Source: Hydractinia symbiolongicarpus
Taxonomy: Eukaryota > Cnidaria > Hydrozoa > Anthoathecata > Hydractiniidae
Reading direction: 5' to 3'
DNA: 64,000 nt
Assembly (NCBI RefSeq): GCF_029227915.1
Contig: NC_079885.1
Span: 8,990,001 to 9,054,000, forward strand
This document shows positions 1 to 10,400 of this stretch, piece after piece. Under the pieces are notes generated by a model that saw nothing but the letters and a program-made list of their open reading frames with translations, was not told where the DNA came from and made no database searches. The position numbers were made by a program, and so were the translations under genes. Every line of letters starts with the position of its first letter. Position 1 is the stretch's first letter.

Positions 1-45
1 CTGCGATCCAGCTGTTATGGTAAGTCAGCTGAAATACTAATTTCA

Positions 46-223
46 TCTCTATAATAATAGCCGTATTCCGTCTGTCTGTCTCTGCGCGGACCCCCCGCTG
101 AGTTAGAAAATGATGTTACGGAAACACGAATATCAAATGCGATATTTTTTTATCCACTTTGTTGCGACGTGTAATTATAAAGGACGGGCGAACCCGTGGA
201 TTTTTCCACGGGCTAACGACTAG
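46..223 (+). mobile_element. Non-autonomous Helitron-like element, copy 1
   Basis: The element begins with TC after an A (TCTCTATAATAATAG) and ends with a GC-rich hairpin (CCCGTGGA / TCCACGGG), a short spacer and CTAG. These are the hallmarks of Helitron termini: 5' TC, 3' hairpin then CTRR, and no terminal inverted repeat. It has no coding capacity. The next copy follows directly after the CTAG. Confidence 0.7.
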
Positions 224-246
224 TCTATATTATAATGCCCGTATAC

Positions 247-309
<63 letters not shown>

Positions 310-408
310 ACGCAAAATGGTAGCTTAGCTGCGCAATAGCGAGAAGCACGCAATGCGGTATAAAAAGGACGGGCGAAACCCGTGGATTTTCCGCGGGATA
401 ACGACTAG
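224..408 (+). mobile_element. Non-autonomous Helitron-like element, copy 2 (tandem with copy 1)
   Basis: It starts TCTATATTATAATGCC immediately after the CTAG of copy 1 and ends in a slightly degraded hairpin (CCCGTGGA / CCGCGGG) followed by ACGACTAG and then T. The interior carries an expanded GTCT microsatellite. Related copies occur at 19188 and 60095 in this window. Confidence 0.72.
247..308. repeat. (GTCT)n microsatellite inside Helitron copy 2
   Basis: About 15 perfect GTCT units. The related copies at 19.2 and 60.1 kb have only two or three units, so the array expanded after this copy was made. Confidence 0.95.
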
Positions 409-427
409 TACGTTTGTAATAGCCGAT

Positions 428-690
428 AGTGGTGTCTTAAAAGATTGGTACTTAAGTTTTCTTTTTTTCTTTTTTTATTATTTTTTTTTATATTTTTTTT
501 ATTTATTTTGTAGAACTAGTGGTGTCTTAAAAGATTGGTACTTAAGTTTTCTTTTTTTCTTTTTTTATTATTTTTTTTATATTTTTTTTATTTATTTTGT
601 AGAACTAGTGGTGTCTTAAAAGTTTGGTGCTTAAGTTTTCTTTCTATTTTTTATTATTTTTTTTTATATTTTTTTATTTATTTTGTAGAA
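428..690. repeat. Three tandem copies of a ~90-bp T-rich unit
   Basis: Each unit starts near AGTGGTGTCTTAAAAG and ends TTATTTTGTAGAACT, with period about 90 then 89 bp. The third copy is more diverged. An open frame across it is low complexity and is not a gene. Confidence 0.9.
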
Positions 691-2069
691 CTGGTCTCCT
701 CCTGGGTGTGAAGTTCTTGGGAAATGTTTAAAGGCACCTCCATCGAATGAATCAAAATGTGTTTGGGATCATTAGAATAACGGATAGTTGTGAGAATGTA
801 TTATACCATGTTAAGACAAACCATACTTTCTATGATCTGTTTCTACTGACCTGCGAAAGGGCAAGGACAGGTACACCGAAATTCTTAATATATGCACAAC
901 TTTTTGGATGTTAATAATGATATATTTATATATATATATATATTTTGATAATTTGCAGCAAATTATAATTTTGTACTAATCACCTGAAATATACACGAAT
1001 GAATAAAGTTGGTCAAAGAAATATTTTTATTTATCCGAAGTTAGAGGATAAATGTGAATATAGGGAACTCATTGAACGAGGTTTTTGTTACTCTAGAAAT
1101 TTTAGCTACTCGAAAAAAAATTTTAAAAGAAGTTACAACAAGAAAGTCAGATCCTCGGTCAGCGTTTCGACCTCCCAAGCTCGCTCTTTACTTTTGACAT
1201 CGGGTAATATTTCTCGGTATAGATAGACAAAACAGTATTGTATTAGTAGCACACGTCGTTAGAAAATAGAGTTTTAAATTTGACCTTCAACACTTATCGA
1301 GAACGTTATGGTTTGACCAAAAACAGTCTGTACATTTTAAAGAAAAGATTGACAAATTTCAGACTTTTCATCGTAATTGATACGTTCATTACGTTCCTCT
1401 TAATTTCTTACTTGCAGCAGAAGTAGTTTCATTGTTTATCATTTGAGCTTGCTGATGTTGTCATGGGAGGGTTCGAGATAACTTTGGTTGTTGTTAAAGA
1501 TGTTGGCTGCAAATAATTGTTTTTCATGCTATTTGATGTTGTTGAAACTTCTTTAGTTTTTAAAATTACCAACTGACTGAGTGAAAACGCTGTAGCTCAT
1601 ACGTTGACCTTTTCAGGAGCGGATACATACCACGTCAAAGACGTCAAGTGACGAAGGTAAATTGTCTACCTGTATAACGGACGATGTCAATCGAGAGGGG
1701 CATAGTAGTGCGTAAAGTTCTTTTTATGTAAACAACGTGCGCCGACGAGCGGGAGTTGATATAAAATAGGGGACCAACGGCTCAGGGTGCTGAAGAGCCG
1801 GGTCTGTGCGTTGTATCTGTTTTAATTTGCATGGTGCGTATTATTATGACGAATATAGTCTGTGGTCCGTTAAGCGGTAGTGTTTCTTAAGGCGGTAAAA
1901 GTCATACAAATCTACAGAGTTGAGCAAACCTGTAACATAAACTAGTGACATATATAGTCTATTCTACGCATATACAGTTTATTCTACGCATCCCCTTCTA
2001 TACTCTATTTTTGAACAAGGACAATTAAATAATAACCAACTTTTTAAGAATTTCAAGCAAGTATTTGAT
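691..2069. other. No gene recognised
   Basis: AT-rich sequence with short AT microsatellites near 920-945. Short open frames here have no recognisable domains and no splice-supported extensions. Confidence 0.5.
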
Positions 2070-2483
2070 ATGTCCCTGGCTATATCTGATAAAGATTACC
2101 CCCATGGTTCTTCACTTACAGAATTAGTGCAATTTGAATCTCTGTATAATTGCATAAACGGCAGATGGGCAGGTCTTCTTGACGTACTTGGCCTTTCTAC
2201 TGTCATTAATCACAATATAAATGTAGCATACCCCAAATGTGGTGAAACATGTTATAAGTTATTGTTTGCGGACAAAGTTCAACCTCGAATCCCTGATGAA
2301 AACATAGCTTCTGACATAGAGCTTTGTTTTCTTATGCATGGTTATGTATCCAGACCAGGTGAAAATTATAAACAAAACCATTTTGTTCCCTGTATACGTT
2401 TGTTAAATCATAGTAGTAAGCGTAAATCATTTTCCAATGAAAAAAAAGAACTTGTAAAAAATATTAAAACTGGGTTTTGGTAG
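2070..2483 (+). CDS. Unidentified 137-residue ORF, possibly a transposon-derived fragment
   Basis: This is an uninterrupted ORF of 137 codons with good amino-acid complexity. The central part (about residues 20-80, around SLYNCINGRWAG and a later AYPKCG) faintly recalls the vertnin-like/OTU-like proteins that occur repeatedly in invertebrate genomes, where a W..L..L..V....I...YP pattern recurs. That resemblance is from memory and weak. It has no complete domain and no obvious neighbouring exon, and the flanks are ordinary AT-rich sequence. It may be a relic of a mobile element, or an exon of an unrecognised gene. Confidence 0.3.
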   Translation: MSLAISDKDYPHGSSLTELVQFESLYNCINGRWAGLLDVLGLSTVINHNINVAYPKCGETCYKLLFADKVQPRIPDENIASDIELCFLMHGYVSRPGENYKQNHFVPCIRLLNHSSKRKSFSNEKKELVKNIKTGFW

Positions 2484-3311
2484 TGATAAAGTACAAGCAA
2501 AGCTATCACTTTGGACCGATAAATGCAGCGATAAGCTTGTATTACCGAAAGTAAAAAGTATGTCCACACAAAACAGTTTGCCGATAACTAAAATAAATAG
2601 TACTGATTCAATAAAAGTTCAACTACGTATAATTCTAAAAATAGTTTAGCGGTTTCAATTTTTACTACCAATGCCAGCCAAGTTTCAATTTGACCCATTT
2701 CATGTTAGATTCAGTTTGTCCATGGTTTTCTACATTACGTGATGTGCAAGAAAGAAGAAAGAAGATTTTTATGGGTTATTAATGTAACCCTTCAAGTTTT
2801 CAAAAAACATTATTTTGGAATACCAGCTGCTATGAAAAAGTAGCTAGATGTTGTTGTTTTTTCTTTCAATCTATTCTTATGAAATAGGTGTCTGGTAATT
2901 ATACATTAAAAAAATGATAATTGGGGCATTTGCGACAAAAAATTTTTGGCTTCACGAAAACTTTTGACTAAGGACTTTTTAAATCTGTATCCGCCCCTGC
3001 TTTTCGCATGTTGGTACATTCACAAATTTTAGCATGTCTGTAAACCATGGGATCCGTTTGGCGAATCTGGTGAAGGAATTATCATCGCTTAGTATTTAAC
3101 GAAATATCTCATATAAATCTTAATGTTGTGCTCTTTTCTTTGAACCTATTTCAAAGAGCTTTATTTAAGGGACTACGAAATGATTTAATAAACGCAATCC
3201 ACTCCCTTTCTAAAGAATGGCGTGTAATAATCGTACCGGCGTGTACTAAACGGACCTAATTATAAATAATAATTTTTTGTGATAAATTTTGAATTTTTTT
3301 ATTTTTATTTT
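2484..3311. other. No gene recognised
   Basis: AT-rich non-coding sequence between the 137-residue ORF and the ~365-bp tandem duplication. No RNA gene, inverted repeat or coding exon was seen. Confidence 0.45.
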
Positions 3312-4025
3312 CTAAATAAAGAAAAAAATTCCTTCAGTATTCTTTTCGGCGATAAAATTATTAGCAAATCGGAAGTTTGTTTTGACGAGGTAACAGAGAC
3401 AACATGGGGAGCTGTATTTGTTAAAAAATGCTATCTTACTAGCTTAAGAAGGTAATTAATACCTCCAAAAAGATTTTAAATTGACTGTTGTTGCTTCGAC
3501 TGGCTTTATGTGCAATAAACTTGTATTTTTCTATGCAAAATTTCGAAGGATATAGTTAGCCAGCTAGTTCAAAAAGTTTGAAGTTTATTTTATTAGAAAA
3601 CTTGAGTTAAAGCAATGGAAGTGCTTGAGTAAATCGAATAAATCATGGATACCCAATAAATATAGGGAACTTTTATTCATTTTTAAAAGAAGAAAAAAAT
3701 TCTATAGTATTCTGTTTGGCGGTAAAATAAGCTATGGTCTGTAAAATATATTACATATCAGTAAATCGAAATTTTGTTTTGACGAGTTAACAGAGACTAG
3801 CTTTAAGACGATAATTAACACCTTTGAAAAGATTTTAAAGTCATACTGCCGTTATGTACTTGTAAACTTATATGTTTCTATGCAAAATTTTGAAATATAT
3901 AGCTAGCTGGATAGTTCGAAGTGTTTGAAGTTTATTTTATTAGAAAACTTGAGTTAAGGAAAGATAAATGCTTATATTGAATAAATAATACATATCCAAT
4001 ATATGAAGGGAACTTTTCTGTCATT
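3312..4025. repeat. Diverged tandem duplication, unit ~350-370 bp
   Basis: Two direct copies (about 3312-3680 and 3681-4025) share long blocks, including TTTTGACGAG.TAACAGAGAC, TATTTTATTAGAAAACTTGA and a shared ending near AGGGAACTTTT. They are clearly diverged, with indels, so this is an old duplication. No coding potential was seen, and no element termini. Confidence 0.75.
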
Positions 4026-4978
4026 TTCAGTTATATTTGGATACTCAATATTACATTGAAGATGATTTAATTTGTTGTTTTTATCCTCACTGTTTATAAA
4101 CATTTCCACTGCCATTAGCTCGATTCTCGTGTAAGTCACTACAATCGAAAATCATCAGCCGTTTCAAAGCCCCTTAAAGTCCTTTAGACCAATCTCGTGA
4201 ATTCTTGACTTACAAAACTATCCGAAGTCTGGTTCTGCACAAGGCGTGGAAAAAACCTATTGACAATACAGTGTTTGATTTATCAGTTTCTGCATTATAA
4301 GCAACAATGTCATTACTGGTGACAGAAGTAGTCGTATTGGTATTTTCAATGATTGATATCTCAAGATCTATTGTATTTTCATCATCAGATACAGAAGAAA
4401 TATTTTATACTTCCGAAAAGTGCGTTAGGTTAGGCAGGAATTTTTTCTATTTTGTCATTGAATAAAGTTTTTCATGGCGATCTTTGTTATTGCAAAAATA
4501 ATTACATATGCCAAATAAATTTGCATTTTATACCTGCAAAGTTGAAGAACAAAAATAATGTTGGGAGTTTTTGTGTGAAATGTTACGAGGTGACAAGGTT
4601 TGTTATTTTTGACTGAATGCTAGCCCTTTTCTTGAGATCACGTCGTTAATTCAACTTATTATATTTTGTATTTTTTCTTATATTTAACATGTAATATATT
4701 TAATTGACTTATATAAAGATGGATTGTTCATAATTTATAATTCGATTTTATATTTCGACTTGTTAATAATATTTTATTCTTTCTATAACATAATGCGCTG
4801 TGGCTATATCATTGGTGAAATACGAAATCACGGCTGCAATCTGCGTCGTTAAAGTGTGTGTGGTAGATATCTACGCAGTACAAATGCGCGTCGTAGAAGT
4901 CAGCTCGGCGTGAAAATAAGACACAAAAACAGTTAGTTTTTTCCGATTATCAAAAAACTAGCTACAAATAAAAATAAA
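4026..4978. other. No gene recognised (3' flank of the FKBP gene)
   Basis: AT-rich sequence downstream of the FKBP stop codon. It would contain that gene's 3' untranslated region, but no clear polyadenylation signal can be singled out. Confidence 0.4.
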
Positions 4979-7900
4979 TTACAATTCTGCTTTCCTAGGA
5001 TCTGCTCGTCTAATATTTGTCAAATGTACATCAAAAACTAACGTTGCTTTTGGTGGAATGGAACCTGGACGCCCTGTGTCACCGTACGCCCAATCAGAAT
5101 GTATAATTAATCGTCTCTTGTCACCAACGCACATTCCTCTCATTCCTTTATCCACGCCCAAGATGACACTGCCCGTCCCAAGAACAGCATGAAAAGTGCC
5201 GCTATGAAACTCTGTACCGTTCAAGAATGTACCTTTGTATTCCCACTCAATCGTGTCGTGTTCTTGTGAACGTATTTCACAGTCCTCGGAATGTAAATAC
5301 TCAATCTACAAAGAGAACGGACGATGAATTAGAATAACCTTGTCTCCAACCTACCTATAGGGGTGACACACAAATAAAAGAACCAAACGTAAGTCCACTC
5401 TCTCTAATATTTAAGTATCACCTGTCCCTGAATCACACGAGCGTACGCTCCTGTATAGCATGCAGATGACACATGAAGTATTTTCTGTTCTTCAAAAATG
5501 GATGTTTGGCATAAAATATTTAAACAAATTGAACCCCTTCTCTTCTTCGCATTGGTTGGATTGGCGTCTGCTGTACACTTTTTGATTTATTTGAGAGTCA
5601 CCCCTTAGTAATAAAGAAGTCAAAAAAGCTGGGTATTACGAAGAGGGTAGAATGTCAGATTAAGAGAATTATGTCGAACGTTAAATGTCGTTTGTCTTGT
5701 AAAGTTTAGTAGAAATATTCTGGTCTGTGAATTAAACGTCAAGAAACGTAGTATCAAAGCGTCAGTGGGATGTTTACAGTACACGAAAATATAAAACTAT
5801 AAAATTGATGTAAATTAGATGGTAGTGGAACGATATATAGAAATGCGAATTTCTACAGCCTCGATAAAATTCTTGGCTCGCCACAATTTTTGTAGCAAAA
5901 ACCTTTATAAAAAGTTGAGGGAGGCAAAAACTTTATTACGAAGTTTAGTGACTTATAATGAAGAAGACTATCAAGACTAACAGATTCACTTAAATGATGA
6001 TTAAATGCATTTTATGTTTACAAAAATATTTTTAAATATAAAGAACTACAAATGTTTTAAAAAAATAAAAAAATGTTGGAATTTAAAGGTATAATGCAAA
6101 ATGTATGTTAATTCCATTTCCAGAGTTTGCCATAATAACAAGCGACCCTGGGAACGATGTTATTTTTTAATAAGGATGTTTAATAACGTGCTATAATGCT
6201 GGATGAGATTTTCGCCATACCTTTAACTTATCCTGATCAGAGACCGGAGTAATAGTTTCTTCTACATTCGCCTTTCTTCCGTCTGGCTTCTGAATACTCA
6301 GCAATTCAACATCAAATATTAACGCTGCATTGGGTGGAATTGTACCAGGTACACCCCGCTCTCCATACGCCCAATCTGAATGCATTGTCATACGCCTTTT
6401 GTCACCCACGCATAAACCTCTCATTCCTTTATCAACACCAGTGATGACGTCACCATGTCCCAATGTTGCGGTAAATTCACCGCTATCGAATACATGACCG
6501 TCTAATAACAAACCTTTATATTTCCAGTGGATTTTGTCGTGTTCTTCGGATATCATGCTGCATTTCTCAACATCTACCTTGTATACATCTTCTAACTAAA
6601 AACAACAACAAAATTTTGCTCTTATATGTTATTTTTGATGTTACGTGAAAGACGTGTTCGTATACGACAGTTTGACAGTAAACATGTTTTTTGTGCACCT
6701 TCTTTAAAGTAAAAGAACAAGTTATGATTAAAAAAGATTTTCCTCACCTTTAATTTATTTTCTTTTGACACTCCACCGTCCTTGTTATCGTCCTTAGAAT
6801 CTCCTCCTTTTGTTTTTATGACATCATCAAGAGTCACTTTTCCAACGCCAGGCCTCTCGATACTCAAGAGCTCAACATCAAATATCAGAACAGATTTGGG
6901 TGGAATTGTACCAGGTACACCCCGATCTCCATACGCCCAATCCGGGTGTATTGTCATACGCCTTTTGTCACCCACGCATAACCCTCTCATCCCTTTATCA
7001 ACACCAGTGATGACGTCACCATGTCCCAGTCGCGCCCAGAATTGACCACTATCGAAAACATGGCCATTTAGTAGCGTGCCTTTGTAGTTCCAATGGATTT
7101 TGTCGTGTTCTTGTGTTTCCATGCTGCAACTGTCCGCTTTGTGTGTATCGACGATCTATAAATGAAACTGTTACTACTTAGTGAGGGAGTTATTAGGAGA
7201 TATGTGATGTACATACCGCATGGCAAAAGACGGGAATATATAGATCACTTTTCGCGTGACGTAGTTGCTTTGATTTCATTTTGAGAACAGTTAGCATGCG
7301 CGCACTTGTGTAGGCAAAAAAGCAGGGCTGTTGATGAAGATTACAGATTTTTTGCTAATATATATATCTTTTTTGGATAGATTTCTTTGATTACTGTGGT
7401 CTGTTGTTTATATTTTCTACCTACAGAAATGCTTGCACATGTGAAAAAACCCCGCAAATCTTTGTAAACATTGGCAAGTCTAAAAATATCAGTTTAACGT
7501 TCATGAATATAAGTAGCAGCAAATTCCAGACATGTTCAAGAATTTTGAGTTGTAGATGAGAAATATGAAGACACGAACAGTTGAATTTTTTATTTTCAAC
7601 TAATAGAAATTTTTCGCTAACCAACAAAACCCTTTGATGAGCTATCCACCGCGACATTTTTAGGTTAATAGAGAATCTGCATTAAAGTGGGATTATTATT
7701 ATCTTCAGTGGAATTGAAGTTAATTTTCCTAGTTCGTTTCCCTTACTATCATTTTAGGAAAGTTAAATTGGTGGCTGAAATTAAAATTCTAGCAAAGTAT
7801 TAAGGCAACCTCACCCACAGGGCTGTTTCTTTCTCATACTTAGAGAAAAACGTCCTGGGGACTGTGGTGATCCCTTACATGTTTCGTTTTTCTTAAATAT

Positions 7901-8450
7901 GATGACCCTGCTTTTCTTGCAAATATTTGCGTATAAATTGGTGGTTGTAAATTCAACATTAAAAGTAGAAAATTTATAAGCATGTGTTGCTTGAAACAAG
8001 TGTTTTTACTTTTGCTCACAATACTTGTCATGATAATCGATAATAGTGTCTCCGCAACCTCGTCCCTGGGTCTTGTGGCCCCTGAGCCGTTATCAGCTTT
8101 ATCAACAAGGCAAAATACCCTGGGAACGAGGTTGGTGTCTCCGGTGTTTTTGTAACGGTCATCAGTTAATTACAACCGTCGTTGGAATTTAGGCCCCGTC
8201 TTCGGAAGAGCTAGCCTTTGCTAAATTCCCTTTCAAAAACATAACCTCGTCCCCAGGGCATTCTCGTCGTCCGAAAATAAAAAAGGGACAACAGGCGCTG
8301 GTAACGAAGTTGTCAAACACCAAGCTTTTTTCAAAACATACACACCTTCAACTTCTTTTGAGCTGACACTCCTCCTGTGGGATCATATCCAGCATATTCT
8401 TCTGCACATACGTATAATAACACGGAAATACACACCAGTAGAGAATACAT
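4979..8450 (-). CDS. ER-targeted FKBP-type peptidyl-prolyl isomerase with three FKBP domains
   Basis: The enzyme catalyses cis/trans isomerisation of prolyl bonds during protein folding, probably in the ER lumen. There are four exons: 8450-8346, 7155-6748, 6595-6221 and 5305-4979. All junctions are GT-AG and phase 0, giving 404 residues. Exon 1 encodes a signal peptide (MYSLLVCISVLLYVCA, cleavage likely before EEYAGYD). Exons 2-4 each encode one FKBP domain with the family blocks VFDSG, GDVITGVDKGMRG(L/M)CVGDKRR, WAYG and P..A.L.FDVEL. The start is the only ATG before the hydrophobic leader. The C-terminus KAEL resembles KDEL-type ER-retrieval signals, as in FKBP2/7/9/10/14-class proteins. 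FKBP12's YAYG is WAYG here. Domains 1 and 2 are very alike, suggesting exon duplication. Whether it is closer to FKBP2 or to FKBP9/10 cannot be settled here. Confidence 0.9.
8055..8134. mobile_element. 80-bp MITE with CAACCTCGTCCCTGGG termini and 9-bp TSD
   Basis: Its ends are inverted repeats: CAACCTCGTCCCTGGG at the left and the complementary CCCTGGGAACGAGGTTG at the right. It is flanked by a perfect 9-bp duplication GTGTCTCCG (8046-8054 and 8135-8143). It lies in intron 1 of the FKBP gene. Its termini match those of the 6.2-kb element at 42027-48250. Confidence 0.85.
8242..8312. mobile_element. Second MITE of the same type, more degraded
   Basis: The left end TAACCTCGTCCCCAGGG pairs imperfectly with the right end GCTGGTAACGAAGTTG. 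The flanking 9-mers TCAAAAACA and TCAAACACC agree at 7 of 9 positions, as expected of an older insertion with a 9-bp duplication. It lies about 110 bp from the first copy, also in FKBP intron 1. Confidence 0.6.
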
Positions 8451-10400
8451 ATTTTTTATTAAAATTTCTAGAAAAATAACCAATCTCTGTTTCAACTTGT
8501 CCATGTACCTTAAGTTTTTACTATTTTAGGGGCGGTGGTCGTAATTTTACCACTCCCATTGAATTTAAGAAAGGGCAAACGCTGACTATAAAAAATTGGC
8601 AAAATACAAGGCGGCCTGGGGACGCAAAAAAAAAAAAAACGGTTTTTTTCAAATTTTTTATCTTTTTGATTAATAATTCCTAATTTGACTTTAATATGTT
8701 AGAGGACAAGTATATTTAGATCAGGAGAAATGTTCTTATAAATTTCTGCGTTAGGAGTGAAAAATTCATAACATTTTTCCGACCAATTGCGACACAATGT
8801 AAAATAAATCCAACATTTGTTTTAGCAACAGGAATAAAACTTTCAACATTCTTTTCGTAAATGGGAAAAGTAAGTCAAAAACTTCCTAACCTTTTTAGAA
8901 CAAAAGTTTTTAAAAATAAACAGATGGGGGAAATTAAAAAACAATCGAGAGATAGCAAGAAAAGTAAGGATAAAAGATACAAAATTCTTCATCGCGGACA
9001 AATCGACCAGGAGCTAGAGCTGTCATAGTTGGTAAAAATAGAGGCTCAATTAAACTGACAACTCAAGAATCAAGACGCAACTGAATAAAAGAGACATGGT
9101 GAATGCTGAGTTTTTTTAAAAAACCACGTCCTAGCGCTCCTTAACAAAAAAAGCGTGCATTTCGACAGATTGCTGCGTTAATAACAAACCAGTTAGTCTA
9201 TGTACACAATTACATCTTCAACCAATAAAAACAACTTCTGCAAATAAAGCCAGGAAGTCTTCATACAAATCTTCATGCGTTATAAAATTTCTACAAAACG
9301 ACGAAAGATCATAACATTTCGGTATAATAAATACAACTTTGAGAATAGTTTTTGCCACGTTGGAAAAAAAACCATGCTTCGATGTTTATACTTCATTAAC
9401 ACAGCTACCTATTTATCCAAACGTAAACAATATTGTATCCAAATGTAAACAAACTTGACAAATAAAAGGATAGTCATCGCCGGATATACCACTCTCCGAC
9501 GCAGATGTTTAAATTAGAGAGTCAGTGCGTTATCGTGAACGATACTTTCACATTGATCTTAGGATTTCTTTTTACAGGAACGAGAGTCACAATGCACCCA
9601 TGAAAATATTACTATTTTGGAAGAGCATTTGCAATAATACCTTATTGACGACCTCGCGTACATTCGAGATGGTAGCAGCTTTGAATGAAAATAATCAGAA
9701 AGTTATTTGAATAGTTCATTTTTTTTTTCTGCAGTAACGTAAGAAAAATAATTTATCTGCGTTGTTTTCTCAAACACAAAAATAATCTTTAATATAAAAA
9801 TTAAAATATGCAGGTCATTTACGATTTAACTGTACGTAAAGTCATGCTACGTGATTTTTTAGCGCATCCAGTGAACTCGATATACCGCGTGTTGTACACC
9901 TTGCACGCTCTTCCGAAGATTAATTTCTATAAAGAAAAAAATGTCATAGCTGGTTAAAATCGTGTCATTCAACGCAACTTAAGCGCAAGCAGAACAGAAA
10001 ATTATTGATCAGTATTTTTTGCTGACATTGACACCAGACGACTACACAACGTAAAACACAAAGTAAAACTGTCTAATAACGATTAAAGACATTAAAACCT
10101 TGTCTAAAAAAATCCAATACACTATAAGCCAGAACACTTTTAAACCTTAGTCTCAATCTTGTCAAAATACTGTTTTGATGAGTTGCTAAAAATTTTAAGT
10201 CGATGCAAATTGTGCTTTACACACGTGATACAGATAGGCTGTTTTCTAAATCAATCTAAATACTTTGTTTCATAAACAATTTATTTTGTACTTTGCCCGA
10301 AACATTTCTCTAACGCCCCAAACATTCCCCAACTCCCTAAAAAATTATTTTTTACCTGGGTAAACACATTGGGCGAATTGGAAAAAAACATCAACGAACC
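8451..10400. other. Intergenic region between FKBP and OXA1L; no gene recognised
   Basis: It should contain the FKBP promoter and the OXA1L 3' end, since both genes are read leftwards. The sequence is AT-rich. Short open frames (for example near 9525-9710) show no domain and no credible splice sites. Confidence 0.45.

Noticed and set aside
353-619. 88-residue ORF
   Set aside because: It runs through the T-rich 90-bp tandem repeat; the peptide is a repeated Phe/Tyr/Leu string with no protein character.
6130-6170. MITE end near CCCTGGGAACGATGTTA
   Set aside because: Only one end is recognisable; no partner end or duplication found nearby.
6782-7045. Plus-strand ORF opposite FKBP exon 2
   Set aside because: Exact antisense of a conserved FKBP domain; a shadow of the real exon.
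7421-8031. Several 60-78-residue minus-strand ORFs in FKBP intron 1
   Set aside because: Located in an intron, mutually overlapping, no conserved motif, and next to MITE insertions.
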